Source: Pithys albifrons albifrons
Lineage: Eukaryota > Chordata > Aves > Passeriformes > Thamnophilidae
Direction: 5' to 3'
Length of the DNA: 64,000 bases
Assembly (NCBI RefSeq): GCF_047495875.1
Contig: NC_092497.1
Span: 81,105,749 to 81,169,748, forward strand
Shown here piece after piece: positions 47,301 to 59,600 of this stretch. Numbering within the stretch: the stretch's first letter is position 1; each line of letters opens with the position of its first letter. Made by a program: the position numbers and the translations under genes. The notes under the pieces were generated by a model. It saw only the letters and a program-made list of their open reading frames with translations. It ran no database searches and was not told the DNA's origin.

Positions 47301-50092
47301 AAAACATTTTAGCATCACAGTTATTTTCAACTTAGTGCTCATTCTCATAAGCTTTTTAGTGTGGTTGACATTATTGTAGAGAAACAATTTCCTGTAAAAA
47401 CTAAGCTAGTTTTCCATCATAAGATGCAGCTTCTGTTATGAAAATAATGTGGACATATTGGCACTTAGACAAGTGAGGATCTGTGTCTAGAAATCCAGAG
47501 CATAACTTAGTAATTTGATTCTAGGAGAAATAACATTAAGTGGTTCATTGAAGCAAGCTGCTGATCATACTTGAGTTATAAAATCTGAATTGTGCGTTTC
47601 TTTCTCAAAGTAGCTCTTTGAAGAAGATCTGGACCTAGGACTGTTAGGTACATTAAGCAAGGCTTTCTGTCTTTTTGATGCCTTCTGAGAGACTGCCTGT
47701 ATTGAGAGCACTTATTTTAGCTGCTGCTCATTGTTGTGCTCTCTTGAAGGATCCTTTAACTCATTACGACCGCCCACTATTGGCAGAAATGGAAACCTTT
47801 TAGGATAAGGCAGTTTGAGCTTGTGACTGGGAAGTGTTCTCTCCAGTCCGTTTTATAATGCTGTTTCGTCATGGCCACACATACCCTTCTTTATTTCCTT
47901 GGTACTCAGATGCTAGCCCCTAATAATATTTCCCTACATTCCAACTTATCTTCCCACCTTCACCTCTGAGTGTCTTGAGAAAGAAGAGGAAAAAAAGACA
48001 TCAGTTCCTCTGGAAGTGCTTTCTTCTCTCTTGTCTTCTGAAGCCCTAACATTATCTGCTTTTCTTTCCTCTGGTTTCAGTTTCCAGGCACCTGAGACCA
48101 GAAGGGTCTGTCATGTGGTGGGTGTTGAGCAAGCTAAACAATATTCAGACTTCCCTCAGTCCTTGTATCCTACATCTGCCCCATGGTCATGTTCCAGGAA
48201 AATCATAGCCTTAATACCAGGCTCCTAAACCAAGATATAGCATGTCATGCTTTTTACTTCATGGAGCAGAATCCTTTTACTTACATTGCTGTTTTGCTTG
48301 GAGAAACTGTATTTTGCAAAGTGCTACAAATAGATGGTGCAAAAGAAAAACTGATAATCAAGCAGACTACTTTCAGAGTGGGGAGGAAGTGTCATAAAGA
48401 TGCTATCTGACTTGGGGTTTGGTGATTTCTTTTGCTCTGTTCAGGCACTTAGAAGTCTGATAGGACTACTAAGGCTGTGGAAAACTGCTTCTGCTGGGTA
48501 AGCCACACAATGTCTGTTAATGGGTTTCTGCTACTGAGGACTGCTATCAGTCACACTATTGATGGCATGTTCTGTCTTGTGGTTTTACAAAGACCACACA
48601 AAAGTACTGAAGTGCCTTCCAAAACCCAGACCCTGTCTACAACAGGACATAAAAGTCTGGAGGAATGTTTTTGGAAGGTGAAGTATGGTTTTTGGAGCAA
48701 ATTGTTCTTGTTTTGTCAGATACAAGCTAGTCTTAAGACAGGCTAGATTGTACCAGCTCCATCATATTACCAAGGTTCAGGAAGTTCTGGTCAGGGACGT
48801 TCTGAGTGGGAAGTTCTGTCAGGCACATTGTGGCCAGTGGACTGGACTTCTTTGAGGAATAGCGAGTAGCTTTGCTTGGTCAACATTCTTATTGGCACTC
48901 ATGATATTCACTCAATCACCTAAATTAAGAGCTAGAGTCTAGGTCTGTGTATTGTCTTCCTGCCCCTTCCCACCCCCATCTGTCTTGTCAGTATTCTGTT
49001 ACTATAATTACAGGCTTAAGAGTGCAGTTTTCAAGGTACTCTGGAAAACTCTGTGTATATGGCATTTTCAGTCTTGTTCTTTAGTTTTTTTCTGATAATT
49101 CTCAATGCAGAACTTCTGATAGAATTAACAGATGAACGAATAGAACATTTCCATTTAAGGGGGAGGAAGCTAAAGGAAGTTTTTAGTCCACAAGTCTAGC
49201 TGGGATTATTTTTCTGCTTTTGTGGATTCTTTTGTAGTTGCCAGCACTAAATTTCATCAGTCACTTTATTTGCTCCACACTTGCTTTGTTAAGTCTTGTC
49301 ATATTTCTGTTGTATTTGTATGCCATTTGACCCCAGGTCATGTCTATTACTGATTTTAATAGACTAGAAAATGAGCAGAACCATGCTAGACAGATAAGGA
49401 TAAATGCTCCTTAGTTGAACAGTTTTACCCACACTTAATCAAGCATGCTTCCATGTCTGTGTGGAACTGGCTGGGTCATGTCTCATGCCTTTGCTTTACA
49501 GTCAGCGTGGTGCTCTGCTTGCTCTTGACTAGAGCATGTTCTGAGGATATTCTGGAAATGTGGAGGCAGTGCCCTGGCAATGGGTCAAAGGTTGCCAAAG
49601 AAGCAACTCTCTGATGTCACTCATGATTCTCTCTTGCTCCTCTTTTTATTTCCTTGAAGGTATTTTTTGGCCCTTCTCTGCTTTTACTTATGAAGTTACT
49701 TAAATGATTTTTCCTGTTTAAAATGATAAGTAACTGGGTCGATAGCCTTGATTTTAATAGCTAGGAATAATTAGGGAGCTTTTATAGTAACCCGTTACCA
49801 CTTCTTAAAGATGACTTACAAATCTACTGATTCCTCCTTCCCTTACTTTCTGGGAATGTGTCCACTCCACATTTCACTGCTGGAATTGCCTCTTTTGCAT
49901 TTCTGTCTTAAGATATATCCTGATAGAAAATGTTCCTGTCAAGCCAGCATGTACAAAGCTGTAATTTCACTAGAGTTGGATGAAGATAAGAAGATCTTAA
50001 AAAACCTACACAAATGTAGTGGTTTGCTTTGAGGAGTGCTTCCAGCTGTTTGCTGTATCCCAGTTTTAGATTTCACATTTCCACCTACTTGA
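44301..50092 (+). other. 5.8 kb of unique DNA, presumed intron 1
   Basis: No recognised repeat. One 87-base open segment with good splice sites (45300-45386) is noted as a weak exon candidate. A good acceptor (TCTGGTTTCAG, 48070-48080) has no convincing partner donor. Otherwise nothing is seen. Confidence 0.45.
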
Positions 50093-50175
50093 GAATCACA
50101 GAATCATAGAATCGATTGGGTTGGAAAAGACCTCCGAGATCATCAAGTCCAACCCTTGGTCCAACTCCAGTCCAT

Positions 50176-51117
50176 TTACCAGATCATGGCACTCAGCGCC
50201 ACTGCCAAGCTCAGTTTAAAAATCTCCCGGGATGGTGAATCCACCCCCTCTCTGGGCAGCCCATTCCAAGACCTGATTACTCTCTCTGGAAAGAATTTTT
50301 TCCTGATATCCAACTTAAATTTCCCCTGGCAGAGCTTAAGCCCATCGTGCCCCCTTGTCCTATTGCTGAGTGCCTGGGAGAAGAGACCAGCCCCCACCTG
50401 GCCAGAACTTCCCTTCAGGCAGTTCCAGACAGTGCTGAGGTCACCTCTGAGCCTCCTCTTCTCCAGACTAAACACCCCCAGCTCCCTCAGCCTCTCCCCA
50501 TAGGGCTTGTGCTCCAGTCCCTTCACCAGCCTTGTTGCTCTTCTCTGGACCCGCTCCAGCCCCTCAATATCCTTTCTGAACTGAGGGGCCCAGAACTGAA
50601 CACAACACTCAAGGTGTGGCCTCACCAATGCAGAGTACAGGGGAAGGGTCACTGCCCTGGTCCTGCTGGCCACGCTATTTTTGATACAGGACAGGATCCC
50701 ATTGGCCTTCTTGGCCACCTGGGCACACTGTTGGCTCATGTTGAGCTTCCTGTCAATTAGTACTCCAAGGTCCCTCTGCCTGGCTGCTCTCCAGCCACTC
50801 TGTGCCCAGCCTGGAGCGCTGCAGGGGGTTGTTGTGGCCAAAGGGCAGGACCTGCACTTGGCCTTGTTGAACTTCATCCCATTGCAATCAGCCCATCTCT
50901 CAAGTCTATCCAGATCCCTCTGCAGAGCCCTCCTGCCTTCCAGCAGGTCGACACTCCCTCCCAACTTGGTGTCAGGAGCAAATTTGCTGATGATGGACTC
51001 AATCCCCTCATCTAAATCATCAATAAAGATGTTAAACAGGACTGGACCCAACACAGACCCCTGGGGAACACCACTGGTGACCGGCCACCAGCTGGATGCA
51101 GCTCCGTTCACCAGCAC
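50176..51117 (-). pseudogene. CR1 ORF2 remnant, RT C-half (copy C)
   Basis: A 313-codon open frame carries the RT motif '[10 protein letters not shown]' at residues 16-25. At the catalytic box (46-49) it reads FAPD instead of FADD: plus-strand AGG at 50974-50976 in place of ATC, replacing the first catalytic Asp. The frame then continues through the CR1 C-terminal region to the stop. The copy is catalytically dead even apart from truncation. The open frame continues upstream of the first listed codon, up to the frameshift near 51250. Confidence 0.9.
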
Positions 51118-51182
51118 TCTCTGGGCCCGACCCTCCAGCCAGCTCCTGACCCAGGAGAGGGTACACTTGTCCAGGCCATGGG

Positions 51183-51626
51183 CTACCAGCTTTTCCAGGA
51201 GTATATTATGGGAGACAGTGTCAAAGGCCTTGCTGAAGTCCAGATAGACACATCCACAGCCTTCCCCTCATGCACCAGGTGGGTCACCTGATTGTAGAAA
51301 GAGATCAGGTTGGTCAGACAGGACCTGCCCCTCCTAAACCCATGCTGGCTGGGTCTGAGCCCTTGTCCACCCTGAAGGTGCTGTGTGATTGCACTCAGGA
51401 TGAATTGCTCCATAACCCTGCCAGGCACATAGGTCAGGCTGACAGGCCTGTAGTTGCCAGGGTCAGCCTTGCAGCCCTTTTTATGGATTGGGGTGACATT
51501 CACCAACCTCCAATCATCTGGGACCTCCTCAGAGAGCCAGGACTGTTGGAAGATGATGGAGAGCAGCTTGGCAAGCTCTTCTGCCAGCTCCCTCATCACC
51601 CTGGGATGGATCCCATCTGGTCCCAT
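51183..51626 (-). pseudogene. CR1 ORF2 remnant, RT N-half (copy C, other frame)
   Basis: A 147-codon frame covers the first RT motifs: 'GPDGIHPRVMRELA' near residues 2-15, 'WRLVNVTPIHKKG' near 39-51, 'NYRPVSLT' near 58-65 and 'QHGFRRGRSCLTNL' near 93-106. At about residue 127 (DNA near 51250) it leaves the family frame, and the next family block ([11 protein letters not shown]) is found one frame over, so one base is missing. Copy D has the same break at 62759. Confidence 0.88.
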
Positions 51627-51737
51627 AGACTTGTGAGGATCCAGCTGGCTCAGTAAGTCAGTAAGAAGTTTGAGTTTTGTCCACTATCTAAATCAACTTG
51701 CTGTTTCCTTGAAATTAATAATACTGAAAGGTATAGC

Positions 51738-52426
51738 TGTTGTAGTTTGGGATTATTATGTAAATTCTCTCCCCTGCCACTTAACTGCCCAGGCCAGCGG
51801 TTAACAAAAGAAGCAGTTAACTGTGATCGCTGGGGTGGGGGCAGGTTTGTCTTTTTTGGTTTTTTTTTTGCATATTCTCCCCAGTCTTGGCTCGGCAGAA
51901 TGCGGGAGTGGGGGCTCCAAGGAGGCAGCTGCCCTGCTGGTTACTGCTGGGGTTTTCCTGGCTGTCTTGCTGCTGCCCACCCCGGACTACTTTTCGTGCC
52001 GCGCTGCTGCTGCTGCTGCCGCCTTGGATTTGCTGCTGGTTGCTCGTACCTTTCTGCTTCTTGGACGGGGAACACAGGGGGAAGAGACTGAGTCCATCTG
52101 AAAGCCCACTGCTCGTCTGTCTCGCTGGAGAGGGACTGAAACTCACTCTGCAGCCAGCCGGGCTGTGACATGGACACTTAAGTATAACCTTTTCTCCCGG
52201 AGGAAAACCTGCTGGGTTTTGTTGTTGTTTGTTTTTTTTCTTTCTCTTGTGGTGTTGGGGAAGTGGGTTGCACTAGTCTGTTTACATATATATATATAGC
52301 AGTTATCCTTCTTGTATTAAAATTCCTTTTCTTAAATTTGATAAGGAGTGGTGTGATTATCGTGGAGGAGGCCCCTCCCCTGCTTGTGGGTAAAACATTT
52401 TGGTTTTTTCCCCTCAAACCGAGACA
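51738..52426 (+). mobile_element. Solo LTR, family 1, copy 2 (689 bp)
   Basis: It starts TGTTGTAGTTTGGG and ends CCTCAAACCGAGACA. ATAGC lies directly before (51733-51737) and after (52427-52431), a perfect 5-bp target-site duplication. It is highly similar to the copy at 3261-3960, in the same orientation 48 kb away, but has only about six AT units where that copy has 19, plus a longer T-run near 52231-52240. It sits only about 77 bases right of CR1 copy C. Confidence 0.95.
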
Positions 52427-52431
52427 ATAGC

Positions 52432-53780
52432 TCATGTCTGCTTTGTTTGTCTTTTAAACAGAACAAAAAATCCTTTCCTGTGGTAATTATCCCTATGGGT
52501 AAATAACTGTAAATAATTGTGTAAATTGCTTAATTAAGTTTTAAGCAATGCTGTTGAGGACAAGTCTCCTGGATGTAATTGAATGTGGCAGTGGTAGATA
52601 TAGGACAACCTACCTGCTCTCAGAACTTGGTTTTTCAGAGGCGAAGTAAGCTATGTTCTGACAATACTCTTGTGAATACATTGACTTCTTATTGAGGGGA
52701 TGTCACAAAAGAAGGATGGACTGTGCCCCCATGGGCTTTTGCAGTAGTTGAAGTGCTAGAGACAGGATTCGTATCTTGCACCTGCAGTTGAGCTGGTGGG
52801 AAGAGAAAAGGCAACAGGATTCATCCTGGGGATTTGCTGGACTTAATTCATGTGGCAGTCACATCCTTCGTGTTTTCCAAATAAGCTTGCACTGGAGTTC
52901 TAAGTTTTCCAATTCATAACATCTGCTTAGTGCCTGACTTAAGAAATGAGTGATTATTTGACTCTTCGGATAGATGGAGAAGCTGAAGTGTCCTGTTTTG
53001 ATAACATTAATACCTTCTATTAAAGTCTTTGTAGAGATTCAGATTATCATTAGCATGCCTGTTAGCCGAGGTTACTGGCTAAATATTTAACTTCATGTGG
53101 TTAATCTTGTGTTATTTGGCAATATGCCTCAGGTAGAAAGGAGGATGAATGAAATAGGTTTTAAAAAGTACTGCAGTGAGTGAAATGGACATTTTGGGAT
53201 TTGTGTACAAGTGTATAGCAGACCTAGTCATGGTAGCAAAACTTGTGGCGCATTTGAGGGTAAGACAGAGAAAAATGAACAGTTAAAGCAATATGTGCAG
53301 TCCTGAACCTCTGTGTGCCTAAAGGATGAGCTCCCAAGAGCATTCAAGAAACTTCTGTGCAGTGGTTGTTTAGTTTTTACTATAGCCATGCAAACATATG
53401 ATAACTTTTATGTTTCTTAGTTAAAAGTTAGAAAAGATGGTTTAATGAACACAGTTCAGCTCCTCAGTGTTCAGGCAGTTACCTGAACTTCTTCCACTGC
53501 TATTTTTCTCCTATGAGCAACATCAGCAGCTTCATGTCCCTGTAAAGTCTTAAGGTTTAAAACATGTTCTTTAACTCAGGAAACTGTAGGTTAAATACTG
53601 TGATGTGCTACTATCCCGGAAATTGTTAAAATATTTCTTTATCTTATGTTAGATACATTTAGTGCTTTTTCCAGTTCCTCCTGTGTGAAAGCTCCTTCTA
53701 GGTAATTTCTTTTAGAACTTCTGCAAAGTTGCCCTCCTTAACTTGTATTATGCCCCTTGACCTTTTGCTTTCTCTACTGA
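52432..53780 (+). other. Presumed intron 1, no exon seen
   Basis: Unique AT-rich DNA between two LTRs. Confidence 0.45.
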
Positions 53781-54505
53781 TGTGTTGTTTTAAAGGTAAA
53801 CCAGCAGGAGAAATGAACCCAACTCAAGGGATATTGCAAGTCAGAGTTACAATTTAATAAAAGGATTACAATAAATACAAAACTGGTTTTTAACCCACAA
53901 AAACAGAGGTATAACCCAGAGCCCTGGGACATGAACAGAACAGTGTTATCTCCTGTGCTGAGTGCCACATGATCCCCCTGAGTGCAAAGTAAAAGCAAAA
54001 GGAAAGGAAAAGTGTTGATGAGGATGATGGTTGCAGTTCTTTCGCTGTAATGATTGCAGTCTTGTCAGAGTGGCAGTCACAGGGAATGCCCAGTACCTCC
54101 TCCAGGGCAGGGAGTTTCACAATGGGTGATTTAACTCTGTGAGTCATGGGATATTTTTAAAAGCTTTGATGGACTAGGTAGGTCGTTTCAGCTGCCTATT
54201 GTGCCAGTCCCTAATGGCCCATGAGCAGAGATGACCCCTCAGGCTGAGTGTGCAGATGCTGATGCCTCTCTGGAGGGGAGTTCTCACAGCTAAGTCACTG
54301 GTGTGAAGACAAAAGATCACTCCCCTACCTCACAGGATTTTCTAACACCCAGCTTGTAGCCTGATGGGTCAGGTGTGCCCTGGGTGGCTGCTGCAAATGA
54401 ACAGCCCAGCAGAAATGACATGGAAGGTGTAGAATAACACTTTTGGTTATACTCACATAGTGATAAACTGGTCCCAACCTCTGTAACTAGGACATGTGTC
54501 TTTGT
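53781..54505. mobile_element. LTR remnant, family 2, diverged copy
   Basis: It starts TGTGTTGTTTTAAAGG and follows the family 2 LTR at 1053 through several blocks ('GGTATAACCCAGAGCCCTGG', 'AATGGGTGATTTAACTCTG', 'GACCCCTCAGGCTGAGTGTG', 'AACTAGGACA' near 54484). It is clearly more diverged and has indels. Similarity fades after about 54505, so the other terminus is missing or unrecognisable. Confidence 0.75.
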
Positions 54506-56427
54506 AGTCTTCAGAGACATTCTTCCCTGTTTCATCACTGGCTTTCATACTGTTATATAAATCCATGATTCAGTGTTTTTAGGCCTAAGTGTAGTGTTCC
54601 TTAGTTACCTCTTCTCTAAGTTACAATGTGCTGGCCTTTTTATGATCTTTTCTTGTTCTAAATATTCTTGCTCCAAGTCACTGTGCTCTCTCATAAATTT
54701 GAGCATAACCTGGTGTACATCCCTTTGATTCTTGCTGCTCTGCGTCTGCCTCCTTGACAAATTAAGCACTCTTGTAATCTTCACACCTCAATCACTGAAA
54801 GCTGGTGAAGCACAGAAGTATATTCACATGTAGCTGAAGTCTGTCATGAGTGTGTTGCTTCCACCAGCTTACTCTCTCCCAACCTTTTTAAACCTTGCTC
54901 TGACATCCTCTTTGTAGTGAATGTGTTAACCCTCAGCTAGCCTGGCCCCAGGTGGCAGTCTCTGTCCAGCATGGGTAAGCTGCACTGAACCTGGGTGAAT
55001 ATCCTGTTATATATGCAAGTATTTATCCCAGTATCTTGATAATTAGCTCCCTTGAGTGTACAGTTTTTTCAGGTAGAGAGTGATCCAGAAAGTGTATAAA
55101 TTCTGGAAAGAATTGGATTCTCTGTGTTTCTTTGTTTCCGTGTCAAATATAGTCATTTGGAGAGTATAATGACTTTCCCGAATGCAAGCAAAATTCACAC
55201 TGTACTCAAAAGGTCTTTGAATTCTTTGTTCATTTTGCCTCATACTAAATAACAAGGTCTCTGTGAGTCGTGTGACCTTGCTACAAAGTTTTACAGTCTG
55301 AACTAGCAGTCAGTATGTGCAGTAAATAACACTTGACTCCCTTTTTTGAGCAGTGCTGAAACTTAGGTTTTTTACTTTTCTTAGAGCATGGTATCTTCAG
55401 GTTTTCTGCTTGGAATTAACTGGAATTTTAAGCTCATGAGAAATGGAATTTTTGATCCAAGACCCCACCAATATATGTAATTGTTTTTTGGAAGAGAACC
55501 ATTCTTAATCCAAAGAGCTGAATTTGCTTGTTTGCAGTAGTTAGTCTGTATATGGGATCACTGTATTGAATTACACCTTTTCCAGACGAGCACAGGTAGA
55601 GAGCAATGTTGTAATGGATTTCCTTAATAAAAATAAATTGTGTCATGGGCTCTTTGACTCTGCAGGAAGAACATCTGGATATGTGTGTAAATCCCATGTT
55701 TACATTGATTACATCTTTGTCATTAGATCTCATTTTACATTGCAGTCAGTTACATGTAGGGTCCTCTCCTTGGTAACTGTGGTGCTTGTACTTAACAGAA
55801 ATCAGCAAGCTGAAAAAATATTTTTGTGGAAGGCTTTTATAAGGTTTCCAGGTTCTGATGAACAGTCGTTGTTCAAGCCTTGTAGCCCTTCCTGTTTCTT
55901 GTCACACATATGCCCAAATTAACTGATTGTGCATTTTTAAAATTGTGGATTCAGAAGTTTTGCTACAACCCAGTAAACTCAGAAAATTTCTCCCGAATTA
56001 TGCCTCTTTTAGAAGGAAGAATTAGGGCATAGTTATTTCTGGTTCTTGCACTCAACTTTTTTAAATTAACCGTTATTTTAATGTACCATCTCTTCCCTGC
56101 TGGTATACCTACTTCCTACTGAAGATAAAATGACTTTCCATGTTTTGATGTTGCAAGTGAGAAGGTTGCACATTAAAAAAACAAACAAACAAACAAATGG
56201 CTGATATATTTTCTTCCTTGTTCTCTAAATAGGCAGGCAGCAATCTGATTTTGGAATAAGTTAATTTTCTAGTGCCTCAATCTAACTATAAAGCAAGTGG
56301 ACAGTATGTTATGTTCTTCTATCATCACTTGTGGGTTATATGCTTTCTTCAGCAGTGGCCAAAACAACTGAAGTTTGGAGGAAAAATTAATAATTGTATT
56401 GCTATCAGTTGAGACAGTTCTGGTTAT
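54506..56427 (+). other. Presumed intron 1, no exon seen
   Basis: Unique DNA. It includes an (AAAC)n tract at 56175-56197. The 118-codon plus-strand frame at 55566-55922 shows no family feature. Confidence 0.45.
56175..56197. repeat. (AAAC)n tract
   Basis: A run of A followed by four AAAC units. Confidence 0.95.
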
Positions 56428-56662
56428 GGGACTGAAGATTAGAGGCAATAAGCACAGATGGAAACACAGGAGCCTCCTTCTGAACATGAGGAGACTGTGA
56501 GAGGGACTGTGCTTTGGCACAGAGTGCCCAGGGAGATTGTGGTCTCCCACCTGGGAGATACAAGCCATCTGGCTCTGGGTAGGCTGGCTTGAGCAAGGGG
56601 GTTGGACAAGATGACCTCCAGAGGTCCCTTCCTTTTTCAGCCTCAGCTATTTGGTGATTCTT
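56428..56662 (+). mobile_element. CR1 LINE 3'-end fragment
   Basis: The plus strand reads 'GAAACACAGGAGCCTCCTTC', then 'GCACAGAGTGCCCAGGGAGA', then 'GGACAAGATGACCTCCAGAG', the 3' untranslated end of a CR1 element, moderately diverged. Confidence 0.85.
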
Positions 56663-59600
56663 TAGGCTTTTTCACAGCAGAGTTGTTTCCATAGTAATCG
56701 GCAATGATGGTAAATTATTTCTTCCACATTTAAAAAGCTGTCAACATTTTTCTCTGAAGCATGAAATGGAAAGTTGCTACCTCCAAAAAAATGTTCTCTT
56801 TCTTTCATAAGTGCTTTCTTTTGTAATACTTGGTAGGCATTTCAAAGAAAAACATTTGACCAGAAATTGATTTAAACTAACTTCAGAAGGTGAAAATCAA
56901 ATATTGTTAGGTGTCTGTTGAAGGCTGCAGATGAAGATTGCTTTAAGTAAAGTAACCTAACTGCTGCTTTGTAGAAGGCATCTTCCCATAATAAGCTCTT
57001 TAGAGGAGAGGCACAGCTGAAGCAAATACATATTTCTGTTAAAGGATTTGTACCTTGATAATATATTTGGCAAATTTGAACTTTAATGTTATTTCAGAAT
57101 GTCAACTGCTGCTCTAAGTTGGAATTTAAATAAGAATTGACAGCTTTCACAGGCTTGAAATACTGTTTTCTGAGTGTCTTCTGTAAGATATGAGAATTTC
57201 ACAAGGGAAGGTGAGAGGTATGCTTTGACTGAATGACTTTGATTCGAATTTGTCATCCTGTTCGTAACAACTTCTGTTGCTGAGAAGCATAAAGCTCTTG
57301 AAAGCTTTGTCAGTAAGCAAGTGTAGCCTAACTTTAACCCACTGGAAAAATTCCCACTCCATGAAGAGACAAGAAGTGACACCAAATTTCCTACAGCGAG
57401 AGTGAGAACTACTTTGGGGACAACAAAAACCCTCTAAGCTTTTAGCTGGCTAAAAAAAAAAAAAGCAAAACAAACCAGTTGTCTTTATTGAAGAAGCATC
57501 TTGTTTTGTTATGACAGTCCTTTTGAAGGCAAGGTCTTATACTTGCTTTTCCATTGAGACAATAAGGTTTTAAAGCTCCTTAGTTTTATGGGTGGACAAA
57601 AGTAATACCTTTTAGGAAGAAAAGAAAAAAGAAAGAATTTATTTGAAAAAATGTGTTATTTCTGGTGAATCTGTGAGGTAAAAATGCATATTCTGCCTCT
57701 GAAGTGCCAGATAGATGAGGTGGTCCAGCCAAGGCACACATTCAGATGTGTCAGCAGTGTAAATTGCTGATCATTGAGGAAATACTGTTCATGTGTTCTT
57801 TAATTCAGTGCTGAGGTAGCACTTTACCTTGCAAAAACTTTCTACCTTCAGTATGAAAGAAGAGCTGCTGGGAAAAAAGCCAGTGTCATTTCAGAGAAAT
57901 GTACAAGACAAAAAAATCTTGTTTGGCCATTTTTCCTTACTGCCACTCCTTCACATAGCTTTTGAAAAATTCCATGTGTGAATTTTAGGTTTTAGCAGCC
58001 AAAAGGATTGGAGGGTGAAGGGGATGGGCTGTCTGTCTGTAAAGGAGCTTGCCCTCTGTACTTGGCATGGACAGCCTGTTCACCAGGCCTTTCAAAATGA
58101 AATGTTCAGCAAAAGTATCCAGAGTTCTAGCCTGGAACACTGGCAGAAGAGCACCTAGATGAAAGAGAAGCTCTTTGGAAGAGTTAACCATGTCAGACCT
58201 TGCAACAGCTATGAGATCTTCAGTCTTAGAGGTAATAACAAATTCACCTTGGTTAGCAAAGGGGATGTTAGTGAATAAAGTGAACACATTTCACACGCTG
58301 TGGAAATCCACTGGTCACTTCTGACCTGACTGTTTTGTGGATTGCTGCCAACAAAAGTATTAGCTGGAGGTCCTGTATTTGATAGCTGTCCATTGCAGCT
58401 AGTCTGACTCGAGGTTGTTCAGAAGACATAGGGAAAACAAAGGGGGGTTTTGTGTGTGTGTTATTGTTGGACTTTACCTTATTTGTGATACACTTTCACA
58501 TTGGTGAGAGTAGAATTTGTGTTAGAAGTAATCTAAAACATTTTATTCTTTTTAGAAACCGCATGTCATGTTTTGCAACAGCTTTGAAGGTTTATGTCAA
58601 ACTTCTCACATCCTACAACAGAAATGGAGCAAACTGAAATGGTTTGTAATTCTGTTGTACTGGTATTTCCTTTGAGCTCTCACTCTAAGTAAGTCCTACC
58701 AAAATTCTGCATCAACAGTTGCCTTTTGGATAAACTGGTCCTCCAGCTGACCAGGAGTTCAGTGGCAAAATCTTGACTTAGCTCACTTAAAGACTGCTCC
58801 CTGAGGTTTTCCTGCCCACAGGCATGTCATGTACATGGTTATTTTGATTTTCATGTAGAAGTTTGTTTCTAATGGCTATTATCCTCCTCTGCGTGGTACA
58901 TCCACTCTCAGATTTATCAAGCTGTGGAATTTCCAGCAGCCTGCAGCAGGCTTGTACACTGCAGCTACTGTGCAGTGACTGACTACTGCCATGGTGTAGC
59001 AGCTTTTAAAGTGCTGCAGATTAAGTGCTGTATGTGCCCTTCTATATTTATAAGGATTTAAAGTCAGATCAGATTTTGTACAGCATTTTACTGCTCTTTA
59101 CCATACAACCTCCTCTTCTTTCAATGTCAGTGTTTTTGTATTTTAGTAGAAAATGTTATTCTGGTAAATAAAACACTTAGGAAGTGTTGGAGAATGAAAA
59201 CCACCAGCATGGGCTGCATTCCTAAAGAGGTATTTCTGATACTAGTCTGTGTCAGGGAAAAGCTTTTTCTAATGTTCCAAATATTTTCCAAAGTGAAAGA
59301 GACTCTCCAAACAATGTAGAGGGCTGCCAGTTTAGCTTTAGGACACAAGAGCAGAAATTCTTGGTGTTTTCCCAAAGATAAAATGTACTTCTGCTGTTGG
59401 AATGTTTTTTGTGAATTTTTTACATTGCATGGAGTATTTTTTCTTAAGAGGGAAAACAGGTAAGGGTAGGAGTTAAAAGGACTTGTCTTTCTCCAAAATC
59501 AGTTAGAAACTTCTCTCTTCCTTTGACCCACCCAACCATTCCCAGACATCCTTACCTTCTAACTGGTCAGATAGTTTGTCTAACAGATACCAAAATTTTG

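Larger units (their letters stand above)
50093..51660 (-). mobile_element. CR1 LINE copy C, longest (about 1.57 kb)
   Basis: It has the CR1 3' terminus at the left (GAATCACAGAATCATAGAAT) and extends through nearly the whole reverse-transcriptase domain to about 51660. It is close to copies A, B and D in all shared parts. It is 5'-truncated, lacking the endonuclease, and antisense to the proposed gene. Confidence 0.95.

Noticed and set aside
48081..48228. Possible exon after the good acceptor at 48070-48080
   Set aside because: No convincing donor follows at a sensible distance while a frame stays open, and nothing about the peptide is recognisable.
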